In this document: in pieces, positions 1-6,319 of the stretch | How positions within the stretch are numbered: the stretch's first letter is position 1 | Layout of the letters: each line of letters starts with the position of its first letter | Assembly: GCA_027296045.1 (NCBI GenBank) | Contig: JAPUJS010000519.1 | Coordinates: 1 to 7,862, forward strand | Direction: 5' to 3' | Source of the DNA: a bacterium | Lineage (GTDB): Bacteria > Latescibacterota > UBA2968 | DNA: 7,862 bases | The notes under the pieces: model-generated | What the model saw: only the letters and a program-made list of their open reading frames with translations | The model's database searches: none | What the model was told of the DNA's origin: nothing | Translations under genes and position numbers: made by a program

Positions 1-283
1 CGTGGAAAGCGGCCAGGTTCTCTCCCCACAGCAAATATCCCATCAGAAAAATCAGGTCTTTTGAAGGCCGGATGGGCAAAAGCCGATCTGGAGAAAACAG
101 GAATGAGATGTCTTTTGCAATCGCAGCAGTATCCATCAACATGCTCTGATCGTCCCAGCCATCCCAGAATTGGTGGGTATACAGATTTCCGAACCCGGCC
201 AGGGTTAAGAGGACCATCAGCACGCCATAGATCCAGTAGGTGCGAGGCGCCCTCCCGATTTGGAAGATCGGAATCTTGGGCAT
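1..283 (-). CDS. PMT/TMTC-like GT-C membrane glycosyltransferase, N-terminal part
   Basis: Only the first 94 codons are in the window; the gene runs off the left edge. The start ATG at 283 has a near-perfect AGGAGGT (291-297) seven bases upstream. The protein begins MPKIPIFQIGRAPRTYWIYG, then has a hydrophobic segment at about residues 19-32. This is followed by an outside loop with FWDGWDDQSMLMDT, then RLLPIRPSKDLIFLMGYLLWGENLAAFH. The order of first membrane helix, an acidic W-D-D motif in the first loop, and a 'pl...l.y.lWG.n...fH' segment is the usual opening of lipid-linked sugar transferases of the PMT/ArnT/TMTC type, often fused to TPR repeats. Family and GT-C fold are known to use dolichyl- or polyprenyl-phosphate sugars at the outer face of the membrane; the donor and acceptor here cannot be read. 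It lies downstream of lon in the same direction but behind lon's terminator, so it is probably transcribed separately, although no clear promoter is visible in 284-350. Confidence 0.65.
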   Translation of the reverse strand, partial: MPKIPIFQIGRAPRTYWIYGVLMVLLTLAGFGNLYTHQFWDGWDDQSMLMDTAAIAKDISFLFSPDRLLPIRPSKDLIFLMGYLLWGENLAAFH

Positions 284-350
284 AGGATTCACCTCCTGGA
301 TACTCAGGATAACACCAATAGACATCCTTAGCACGGTTTATTTTTCAATC

Positions 351-390
351 TTCAAAAAAGAATGCCGAAGTCCGTGTGGACTCCGGCATT
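351..390 (-). terminator. Rho-independent terminator of lon
   Basis: Two 13-base arms (361-373 and 378-390) pair with a single mismatch around a GTGT loop. On the minus strand the hairpin is followed directly by CTTTTTTGAAG (360-350). It begins about 20 bases after the lon stop codon, so it should end the lon transcript and separate it from the membrane glycosyltransferase gene. Confidence 0.85.
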
Positions 391-410
391 TTCAGCAAGC
401 AGATGGGATT

Positions 411-2861
411 TTAGTTTGCCGTGACGGCAACCAAAACCTGACGCTGTTGTGTATCAGATCTTTTCATTTTAGGCGCAAGGCTTTGTCTGCGTGGTCGCTT
501 GATCAGTGCTATATCCAGCACCTCGTCCATGTTCTTCACAAACACCAGCCGCAACGCCTTTCGTACCGCCTCGGGAATTTCCCCCGCATCCTTCCGATTA
601 TCCTCCGGCAAAATCACCGTCTTCATCTTCGCCCGGTGTGCAGCCAGCACCTTGTCTCGCATACCGCCAATCGGCAATACCTTTCCACGCAACGTGATCT
701 CGCCCGTCATCGCCACATCGTTTCGAATCGGTCGATGGGTGAAAATCGATGCCAGAACAGTCGCCATGGTAATCCCTGCCGAAGGACCGTCTTTGGGCAC
801 CGCTCCGGCGGGCAAGTGAATGTGCACATCCCGTTTCCGATTAAAATCATCTCTCAGACCCAGTTCTGCCCACCGAGACCGCACATAGGTCATCGCCGCT
901 TCCAAAGACTCTTTCATCACATCACCGGCCTGACCCGTCAACTTCAACCCACCCTTACCGGGCATCAGCGATCCTTCCACAAATAACACATCGCCGCCCA
1001 CGGGGGTCCAGGCCAACCCGGCCGCAACGCCCACTTCAGGCCCGGCTTCGGCCACTTCGTGTGAAAACCGCTTTGGCCCCAGATAATCGGCAAGATCTTT
1101 TTCCCGGATTCGGATCTTGCGCCGACGGCCTTCGGCAAATTTCCGGGCCACCTTTCGCAGCACCGTGCCGATCTCCCGTTCCAGATTTCGCAATCCGGCC
1201 TCCCGGGTATAGTGTTGAACAATGCTCAAAATAACAGCCTTGTCGATAGACACCTTCTCCTTGCTCAACCCATGCTCCGAAAGCTGCCGTTTCATCAGAT
1301 ACCGACGCGCAATTTCCACCTTCTCCGCCTCGGTATAACCCGACACTTCCAGAATCTCCATCCGGTCCATCAAAGCAGACGGAATCGTGTGCAGTGTATT
1401 GGCCGTTGCAATAAACAACACTTCGGACAGATCAAAGGGAACGTCGAGATAGTGGTCCACAAAACTATTATTCTGCTCTGGATCCAGCACTTCCAAAAGC
1501 GCCGCTGCCGGATCGCCTCGGAAATCGGTGCCCAGCTTGTCGATCTCATCCAGCATAAATACAGGATTCTTGGTCTTGGCCCGCCGCAACCCCTGGATAA
1601 TCCGCCCCGGAAAAGCGCCAACATACGTTCGACGATGGCCTCGGATTTCCGATTCATCTCGCACGCCACCCAGAGAAATGCGGACAAACTCCCGGCCCAT
1701 CGCCCGTGCAACCGATCGCCCAAGGGAGGTTTTGCCCGTACCCGGCGGCCCCACCAGGCACAAAATCGGTCCCTTCATATCATTTTTCAAATGCCGCACC
1801 GAAAGATATTCCAGAATCCGTTCCTTGGGCTTTTCCAACCCGTAATGATCCGCCTCCAAAATTCGATCCGCCTTCTTCACTTCCAGGCGATCTTCCGTTC
1901 GCTTATCCCACGGCAATTCCACCAGCCAATCCAAATAGGTGTGTGAGACCGTATATTCTGCGGCTGCCGGCGGCATATTCTCCATGCGCTTCAGCTCATT
2001 TTCGGCCTCCTTCCGCACATCCTCCGGCATCCCCGCCTGGGCGATCTTGTCCCGAAGTTCATCCAACTCCGCCGCCTCATCTGCTCCCTCTCCCAGCTCT
2101 TCCTGAATCGCCCGGAGCTGTTGGCGAAGAATATATTCTCGCTGCGCCCCATCCATCGACTCGGCTGCCTCCGAACTAATTTTGTCACGGATCTTCAAAA
2201 TCTCAACCTCTCGGTTCAAAACCTTATTGATTGCTTCAAACCGTTTTTGAAGATTCTGCTCGCCCAGCAAAGCCTGTTGTTGCTCGAAATCCAAATTCAG
2301 TTGTGAAATCACAAAGTCGGCCTTCTGGTCCAGTTGAGGAAGGGTATCGATCACCGCAGCCACTTGCTTGGGCACATTGGGCGCCAGTGAAATAGCCTTT
2401 TTAAACAAACCCAACACATTTCGCGCAAGCGCTTCCATCTCCATCGAATTCTCAACCCGAGATTCTAACTTCTGAACCTGGACCAGCGGATGGGGTGTCT
2501 TCTGCAAAATCCCCTGAAGCTTCAGCCGGGTGAGTCCTTGCACCAAAACTTGCAAACGCCCATCGGGCAACCGGACCATCCGTTCAATCTCCACCGCCGC
2601 GCCCACAGGATACAGGTCTTCGGCACGGAGGGCTTCCGGATCGGACCCCTCTTCCACACCCGGCTTCACACCAAACAAAGCAACCGTCTTATGTCCGGCG
2701 TCCACAGCCACGTCTATAGCCCGAACAGCGTGTTCGTCTTCAATGAGCAAAGGCGCCACCATCAATGGATAGATCACCACCTCACGGGTGGTCAACAAAG
2801 GGAGTTCTCCTGGAAGTGCAAAAGGCTCCATCGCCCCATGAGAAGGTTTCCGGTCTGTCAT
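411..2861 (-). CDS. lon: ATP-dependent protease LonA
   Basis: Cytoplasmic AAA+ serine protease that unfolds and degrades damaged and regulatory proteins as a hexamer. The 816-residue product is a little longer than the E. coli enzyme (784). Domains in order: Lon substrate-binding N-domain (about 18-215, starting LPLLTTREVVIYPLMVAPL), a helical linker, AAA+ module with Walker A GPPGTGKT at 371-378, Walker B VFMLDEID at 434-441 and a sensor/arginine-finger region ending in ALMDR at 500, then the protease domain with EVGVAAGLAWTPVGGDVLF. The catalytic dyad is Ser694 (DGPSAG) and Lys737 (MRDKVLAAH), 43 residues apart as in E. coli (679/722). Nothing is missing, so it should be active. The start ATG at 2861 has TAAGGAG eight bases upstream. 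The last roughly 30 residues form a basic tail (KRPRRQSLAPKMKRS) beyond the usual end of the domain. Divergent from the oxidase operon; ends at its own terminator. Confidence 0.97.
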   Translation of the reverse strand: MTDRKPSHGAMEPFALPGELPLLTTREVVIYPLMVAPLLIEDEHAVRAIDVAVDAGHKTVALFGVKPGVEEGSDPEALRAEDLYPVGAAVEIERMVRLPDGRLQVLVQGLTRLKLQGILQKTPHPLVQVQKLESRVENSMEMEALARNVLGLFKKAISLAPNVPKQVAAVIDTLPQLDQKADFVISQLNLDFEQQQALLGEQNLQKRFEAINKVLNREVEILKIRDKISSEAAESMDGAQREYILRQQLRAIQEELGEGADEAAELDELRDKIAQAGMPEDVRKEAENELKRMENMPPAAAEYTVSHTYLDWLVELPWDKRTEDRLEVKKADRILEADHYGLEKPKERILEYLSVRHLKNDMKGPILCLVGPPGTGKTSLGRSVARAMGREFVRISLGGVRDESEIRGHRRTYVGAFPGRIIQGLRRAKTKNPVFMLDEIDKLGTDFRGDPAAALLEVLDPEQNNSFVDHYLDVPFDLSEVLFIATANTLHTIPSALMDRMEILEVSGYTEAEKVEIARRYLMKRQLSEHGLSKEKVSIDKAVILSIVQHYTREAGLRNLEREIGTVLRKVARKFAEGRRRKIRIREKDLADYLGPKRFSHEVAEAGPEVGVAAGLAWTPVGGDVLFVEGSLMPGKGGLKLTGQAGDVMKESLEAAMTYVRSRWAELGLRDDFNRKRDVHIHLPAGAVPKDGPSAGITMATVLASIFTHRPIRNDVAMTGEITLRGKVLPIGGMRDKVLAAHRAKMKTVILPEDNRKDAGEIPEAVRKALRLVFVKNMDEVLDIALIKRPRRQSLAPKMKRSDTQQRQVLVAVTAN

Positions 2862-2900
2862 AACACGCGCTCCTTAGTTCTGGTCCGCTTTGCGAACACA

Positions 2901-2928
2901 GGGGATAAAAATATCCAATTTTCTCGAG
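2901..2928 (-). promoter_or_regulatory. Weak heat-shock-like promoter candidate for lon
   Basis: On the minus strand CTCGAG (2928-2923) is followed after 18 bases by CCCCTGTG (2904-2897). This loosely resembles the sigma32 pattern CTTGAA...CCCCATNT and would place the transcript start about 30 bases before the lon ATG. Lon is a classical heat-shock gene in proteobacteria, but the match is imperfect and the organism may not use that sigma factor. No sigma70-type promoter for lon stands out either. Confidence 0.2.
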
Positions 2929-3162
2929 AGCAGATCTTTAGTTTGGTCAGAAAAAACAGCCACGTAACCTTTTAGCAAGATATGTACCCCGGTCCTTTAA
3001 AAATCATAAAATATATAAAAACAGTATTTTAAATAATATGAAGCCAAATTCCATCCACGAATTATTCCGGAAAAAGATTCAAAATCGACAGGTTCCGCCA
3101 AAATGGCAGATACATCCATACCAAAGGATTGACTTCCGACACCCAGACCTGCTCAATTCAGA

Positions 3163-3191
3163 TTGAAAGAATCCAATAGATTGTATATATT
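3163..3191 (+). promoter_or_regulatory. Sigma70-type promoter of the oxidase operon
   Basis: TTGAAA (3163-3168) and TATATT (3186-3191) are separated by exactly 17 bases, four to five matches per box to the sigma70 consensus. The predicted start point near 3198 gives a leader of about 30 bases before the ATG at 3228, with a GGAG ribosome site at 3215-3218. The -35 box overlaps the small inverted repeat TTCA-GAT-TGAA (about 3157-3167), a possible operator. Confidence 0.6.
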
Positions 3192-3227
3192 CCCGTCCTC
3201 ATCGCCTCACCAATGGAGTTTTAACCC

Positions 3228-4370
3228 ATGTCTTCTACCTACGATGTTCTCGTCATCGGCGCCGGAATCAACGGCCTTTCAACCTGCTACCACCTCGCCG
3301 GGATGGGTGTATCTCGAATCGGGCTGATTGAACAGTTTCAACTGGCGCACAACCGGGGTTCTTCCCACAGCCATTCCCGCATCACCCGAAGCGCCTACGT
3401 CAATGCCCACTATGTTCGCCTGATGCAACTGGCACACCATCAGGAATGGCCCCGCCTGGAAAAAGATGCCGACACCCAACTCATTTTCCCCACACCGGGT
3501 TGCTTTTTCGGACCGCCTGGAAGCAAATACGAAAGCTATGCCAAGGCCGTTTCGGAAGTCGGCGTCGATGTCGAACCCCTCACACCCGATGAAGCCCGAA
3601 AGCGGTTTCCCCAGTTCCGCTTCGAAAACGCCGCTGGCGTTTTGCACGATCGCACCGCCGGTCTCGTTGCCGCCGCCCGCACCATCGACGCGCTCATTCG
3701 GCTTGCCCGTCAAAATGGGGTGGACATCCACGAACAAACCACCGTGCAATCCATCCATCCCGAGGAATCGTCCATCACCGTCAAAACCGAACGCGGCATC
3801 TTTCAGACCGAGCGCCTGATTGTCACGGCCGGTGCCTGGATCGCTCGCCTTCTCCCTGTCGTCAAACCCCGGGTCACCGTCGCCCGTCAGACGGTCGGCT
3901 ACTTCAAACTTGCCGGCAACGCCGAAACCTATCAGGTCGGCTGTTTCCCTGTGTGGGGCTACTTCCTGAAAGGCGAAGACATCGAGTATTATGGCCAGCC
4001 TGAATTCGGTTGTGAAGGCATCAAGGTCGCCCGTCACATTACGGAAGGCGTCGACGACGACCCCGATCAGGTTTCCGATACGCCTCCCCCGGAAGCGGTC
4101 GAAGACCTCCGCAACTTCCTGGCCGCCCAATTCACGGCCCCGGTCGAACGCTTCGTACACGCCGAGAGATGCCTGTATACCAACACCGCCACCGAAGACT
4201 TCATTCTCGACCACCACCCCGACTATGAACACATCACCATCGGGGCCGGCTTTTCCGGGCACGGTTTCAAATTTGGCCCGCTCACCGGCCGCATCCTGGC
4301 CTCACTTTCTCTCAACGGACAAACCGACCTGCCCGAATTCGAGACCGCACGGGATCTCTTTCGGCTTTGA
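3228..4370 (+). CDS. MSOX/SoxA-family covalent-FAD amine oxidase
   Basis: FAD-dependent oxidase of the monomeric sarcosine oxidase / N-methyltryptophan oxidase / fructosyl-amino-acid oxidase family. Members oxidise a secondary amine with O2, giving an imine (hydrolysed to aldehyde plus amine) and H2O2. The 380-residue length is normal. An N-terminal Rossmann motif GAGINGLS (11-18) and Glu35 bind ADP-ribose; GSSHSHSRITRSAY (44-57) is the family's second flavin-binding segment. Cys315 in ERCLYTNT matches the cysteine that carries the 8-alpha-S-cysteinyl FAD, with Tyr317 beside it. Lys266 and His270 correspond to the MSOX O2-activating Lys265 and substrate-site His269; GFSGHGFKFG holds Lys348. 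All key residues are present, so an active oxidase is expected. Its actual amine cannot be read: sarcosine, another N-methyl amine or an Amadori compound are all possible. First gene of a three-gene operon; GGAG lies nine bases before the start. Confidence 0.88.
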   Translation: MSSTYDVLVIGAGINGLSTCYHLAGMGVSRIGLIEQFQLAHNRGSSHSHSRITRSAYVNAHYVRLMQLAHHQEWPRLEKDADTQLIFPTPGCFFGPPGSKYESYAKAVSEVGVDVEPLTPDEARKRFPQFRFENAAGVLHDRTAGLVAAARTIDALIRLARQNGVDIHEQTTVQSIHPEESSITVKTERGIFQTERLIVTAGAWIARLLPVVKPRVTVARQTVGYFKLAGNAETYQVGCFPVWGYFLKGEDIEYYGQPEFGCEGIKVARHITEGVDDDPDQVSDTPPPEAVEDLRNFLAAQFTAPVERFVHAERCLYTNTATEDFILDHHPDYEHITIGAGFSGHGFKFGPLTGRILASLSLNGQTDLPEFETARDLFRL

Positions 4371-4385
4371 AAAAGGATAGCCCCC

Positions 4386-5183
4386 ATGAAACTTGGCTGC
4401 TGCGGTGCCGAAGACCGTTTTGACGCCATTCAACAGGCAGGGTATGACTACATCGAACCGCCAGTGCCCGTACTTCGGGCAAACATGCCGGAAACGGACT
4501 TTGAGCCGGTCCGTCGCTATTTCCAGAACGCCTCAATCAAACCCGAGGCCTTCAACCTCTTCGTTCCCGCCGATTTAAAAATCACTGGCGAATCCGTTGA
4601 CTTCCATGCCCTTACCCAACACGTCGAAACCGTTATGGAACGCGCCTCTGAACTGGGCGCCAGAATCATTGTCTTCGGCAGCGGCGGCGCCCGCAACGTG
4701 CCCGACCATTTCCCCCGGTCCCGCGCCTTTGAACAACTCGGCACCTTTTGCGCCATGATCGCCGATCAGGCACACAACCGTGGCATCACCGTTGTTATCG
4801 AACCCCTCTACAGCCAGAAATGTAACCTGATTACTTCGGTCGCCGAAGGCGCCTCCCTCATCCGGGACGTCAACCAGCCCGGTCTTGCGCTCCTGGCCGA
4901 CCTCTTCCACATGGAAACAGACAAAGAGCCCTGGCAAAACCTCGTCGATGCGGTTCACCTGCTCCACCACATCCACGTGCCCGTCCCGTCCCTCGACATC
5001 CTTATCTCCGAAGGCCCGGCATTCAGCCACCACATTTTTTTGAAAACCCTCCGGAACTCGGGCTATGACGGCCGCATTTCGGTGGAAGACAACAGCAGGC
5101 GATTTGTCCATTTTGAATCGGAAGCCGAACCGGTTGGGAAATACATCCGTGACCTGTGGCAAGAAATCGGTTCCAAAAGCTAA
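4386..5183 (+). CDS. Sugar phosphate isomerase/epimerase-like TIM barrel protein
   Basis: A 265-residue protein of the xylose-isomerase-like TIM barrel superfamily (AP endonuclease family 2, pfam01261), which includes hydroxypyruvate isomerase, tagatose/psicose epimerases and inosose dehydratase. It starts MKLGCCGAEDRFDAIQQAGYDYIE, the usual first strand and helix. Likely divalent-metal ligands sit where the family has them: Glu139 (VVIEPL), Asp172 and His175 (LADLFHMETD), His197 (HHIHVP) and Glu234 (ISVEDN). No signal peptide or membrane segment, so cytoplasmic. It begins 15 bases after the oxidase stop, with AAGGA eight bases before its ATG, so it is almost certainly co-transcribed. Function is probably isomerisation or epimerisation of a keto-sugar or hydroxy-keto acid from the same pathway; the exact substrate is not readable. 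Confidence 0.85.
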   Translation: MKLGCCGAEDRFDAIQQAGYDYIEPPVPVLRANMPETDFEPVRRYFQNASIKPEAFNLFVPADLKITGESVDFHALTQHVETVMERASELGARIIVFGSGGARNVPDHFPRSRAFEQLGTFCAMIADQAHNRGITVVIEPLYSQKCNLITSVAEGASLIRDVNQPGLALLADLFHMETDKEPWQNLVDAVHLLHHIHVPVPSLDILISEGPAFSHHIFLKTLRNSGYDGRISVEDNSRRFVHFESEAEPVGKYIRDLWQEIGSKS

Positions 5184-5240
5184 ACCAGAACCCTCCGGAG
5201 CATTTAAGACGAACCACCATCCTCCCCAGAAAGGCACCCC

Positions 5241-6242
5241 ATGAAAATCGGTATCATGGGCCTCCATTACGGCCACATCGGCGGCATGTTCCGCTCTGCC
5301 ACAAGCGCCCCCAACGGCACCCTCGTCGGCATTGTCGAACCCGACGACACCCTCTACGAAAAATACACCGCAGATCAATCCATCCCCCGCTACCATTCTT
5401 TAGAAGACCTCCTGGACAAAGCCAAACCCGACCTGATCCTCGAAGGCCTCACCCACCCCGAAAAAGCCCCCGTTGTCGAAACCTGCGCCCAGGCAGGCGT
5501 CCATCTTCTATTGGACAAACCCCTCTGCCCGAACGAAACCGACTATCAGCGCATCAAGACAGCCGTCGAAACCCATAATATTCGCCTCTCCATGTTCTTC
5601 ACCTCCCGCAGCCACCCTGCCTTCATTGCCCTGCGGGAAGCCATCCTTTCTGGCGACCTGGGCGACATCGTCAGCCTCATCTCCACTCACCCGCACAAAC
5701 TCGGCACCCGCATGCCCGACTGGTATTTTGACCCCAGCTCCTATGCGGGCACCTTCCACGACCTGGCCGGCCACGGCGTCGATCAAATCCGATGGCTCAC
5801 CGGTGCCGAATACATTGGGGTTCACGCCCTTGGCACTCTCCAAAAACATACCCAGAAGCCAAAACGTCTCGAAATGGACCACGTCCAGGCCTCCTTCCAG
5901 CTCTCCAACGGCGCCCTGGCCACCCTCACCGCCGACTGGCTGACGCCCAGAGATGCCCCATCCTTCGGCGACACTCGCTTCATCCTAATGGGCACCGAGG
6001 GATCCGCTCATCTCCGGGCCTATGCAGACAACCACGTCCTTATCGTCTCAAACAAATCGGGCACCTACGAACCCGAACTCCCACCCAGCCAAAGCGATGT
6101 TTTCGTCCAGAACTACATCGACGCCCTCTCCGGTGGCCAGGAAAATTTCATCTCCACCGCCGACGTCCTGGCCGTTGCCAGAGCCTGTCTCACAGCCGAA
6201 GCCTCTGCCCGCAGAGAAGGTGAATTTCTGAATATCGAATAA
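5241..6242 (+). CDS. Gfo/Idh/MocA family NAD(P)-dependent oxidoreductase
   Basis: A 333-residue protein with the standard two-domain Gfo/Idh/MocA layout: an N-terminal Rossmann domain and, from about residue 125, an alpha/beta substrate domain. The dinucleotide loop is unusual, GLHYGHIGGM (7-16) rather than a plain GxGxxG, a form with a GH motif that occurs in part of the family. LDKP (91-94) is the EKP-type motif with the catalytic Lys93, and DLAGHGVDQIRWL (174-186) carries the D-x3-H-x2-D signature with His178. Such enzymes oxidise a sugar or cyclitol hydroxyl with NAD(P). The gene follows the TIM barrel gene by 57 bases, with AAAGG six bases before its ATG and no terminator between, so it is probably the last gene of the operon. 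Specific substrate unknown. Confidence 0.88.
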   Translation: MKIGIMGLHYGHIGGMFRSATSAPNGTLVGIVEPDDTLYEKYTADQSIPRYHSLEDLLDKAKPDLILEGLTHPEKAPVVETCAQAGVHLLLDKPLCPNETDYQRIKTAVETHNIRLSMFFTSRSHPAFIALREAILSGDLGDIVSLISTHPHKLGTRMPDWYFDPSSYAGTFHDLAGHGVDQIRWLTGAEYIGVHALGTLQKHTQKPKRLEMDHVQASFQLSNGALATLTADWLTPRDAPSFGDTRFILMGTEGSAHLRAYADNHVLIVSNKSGTYEPELPPSQSDVFVQNYIDALSGGQENFISTADVLAVARACLTAEASARREGEFLNIE

Positions 6243-6265
6243 GCTTCTTTGATCTTCCCCCTAAT

Positions 6266-6300
6266 AAAAAAGGCCCCGGGCAATACTCCCAGGGCCTTTC
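6266..6300. terminator. Bidirectional terminator between converging genes
   Basis: The arms AAAGGCCC (6269-6276) and GGGCCTTT (6292-6299) pair perfectly. An inner GGG/CCC extension lies beyond one C-A mismatch, and the loop is seven bases. On the minus strand the stem runs into GGCCTTTTTTATT, a strong terminator for the glutamine synthetase gene ending at 6320. On the plus strand the tail TTTCGTTGTT is weaker but usable for the operon ending at 6242. Confidence 0.85.
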
Positions 6301-6319
6301 GTTGTTCCCTGTTATGACC

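Larger units (their letters stand above)
2862..3227. other. Divergent intergenic region between lon and the oxidase operon
   Basis: This 366-base gap holds the control regions of two divergent units. The centre (about 2995-3045) is very AT-rich, with runs such as AAAATATATAAAAA, and could act as an UP-like or bend element. There is a good promoter for the rightward operon at 3163-3191 and only weak candidates for lon on the minus strand. Small inverted repeats include GGATA-AAAA-TATCC (2903-2916), GCCA-AAA-TGGC (about 3098-3108) and TTCA-GAT-TGAA overlapping the -35 box. No RNA gene, riboswitch or convincing small gene is seen. Confidence 0.7.

Noticed and set aside
240..986. Plus-strand open frame (248 codons) over the lon terminator and 3' end of lon
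   Set aside because: Antisense to an intact lon with all catalytic residues, and runs through the terminator hairpin; no protein-like features.
3038..3166. A 42-codon plus-strand reading frame beginning MKPNSIHELFRKKIQ in the divergent intergenic region
   Set aside because: It has no Shine-Dalgarno sequence, sits in AT-rich leader DNA and ends inside the -35 box of the oxidase promoter; no recognisable family. Probably chance.
3279..4262. Long minus-strand open frame (327 codons) opposite the oxidase gene
   Set aside because: Mirror of codon bias in the real gene; composition rich in Gly, Val, Phe and Asp with no domain motif, while the plus strand encodes a complete MSOX-family protein.
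5184..5240. Possible terminator or promoter in the 57-base gap between the TIM barrel and Gfo/Idh genes
   Set aside because: Only the short palindrome CTCCGGAG is present, with no T-run and no -35/-10 pair, so the operon is taken as continuous.
4575..5396. Minus-strand open frame (273 codons) across the TIM barrel and the start of the Gfo/Idh gene
   Set aside because: Spans the junction of two well-supported genes on the other strand and shows no motif or ribosome site; a shadow frame.
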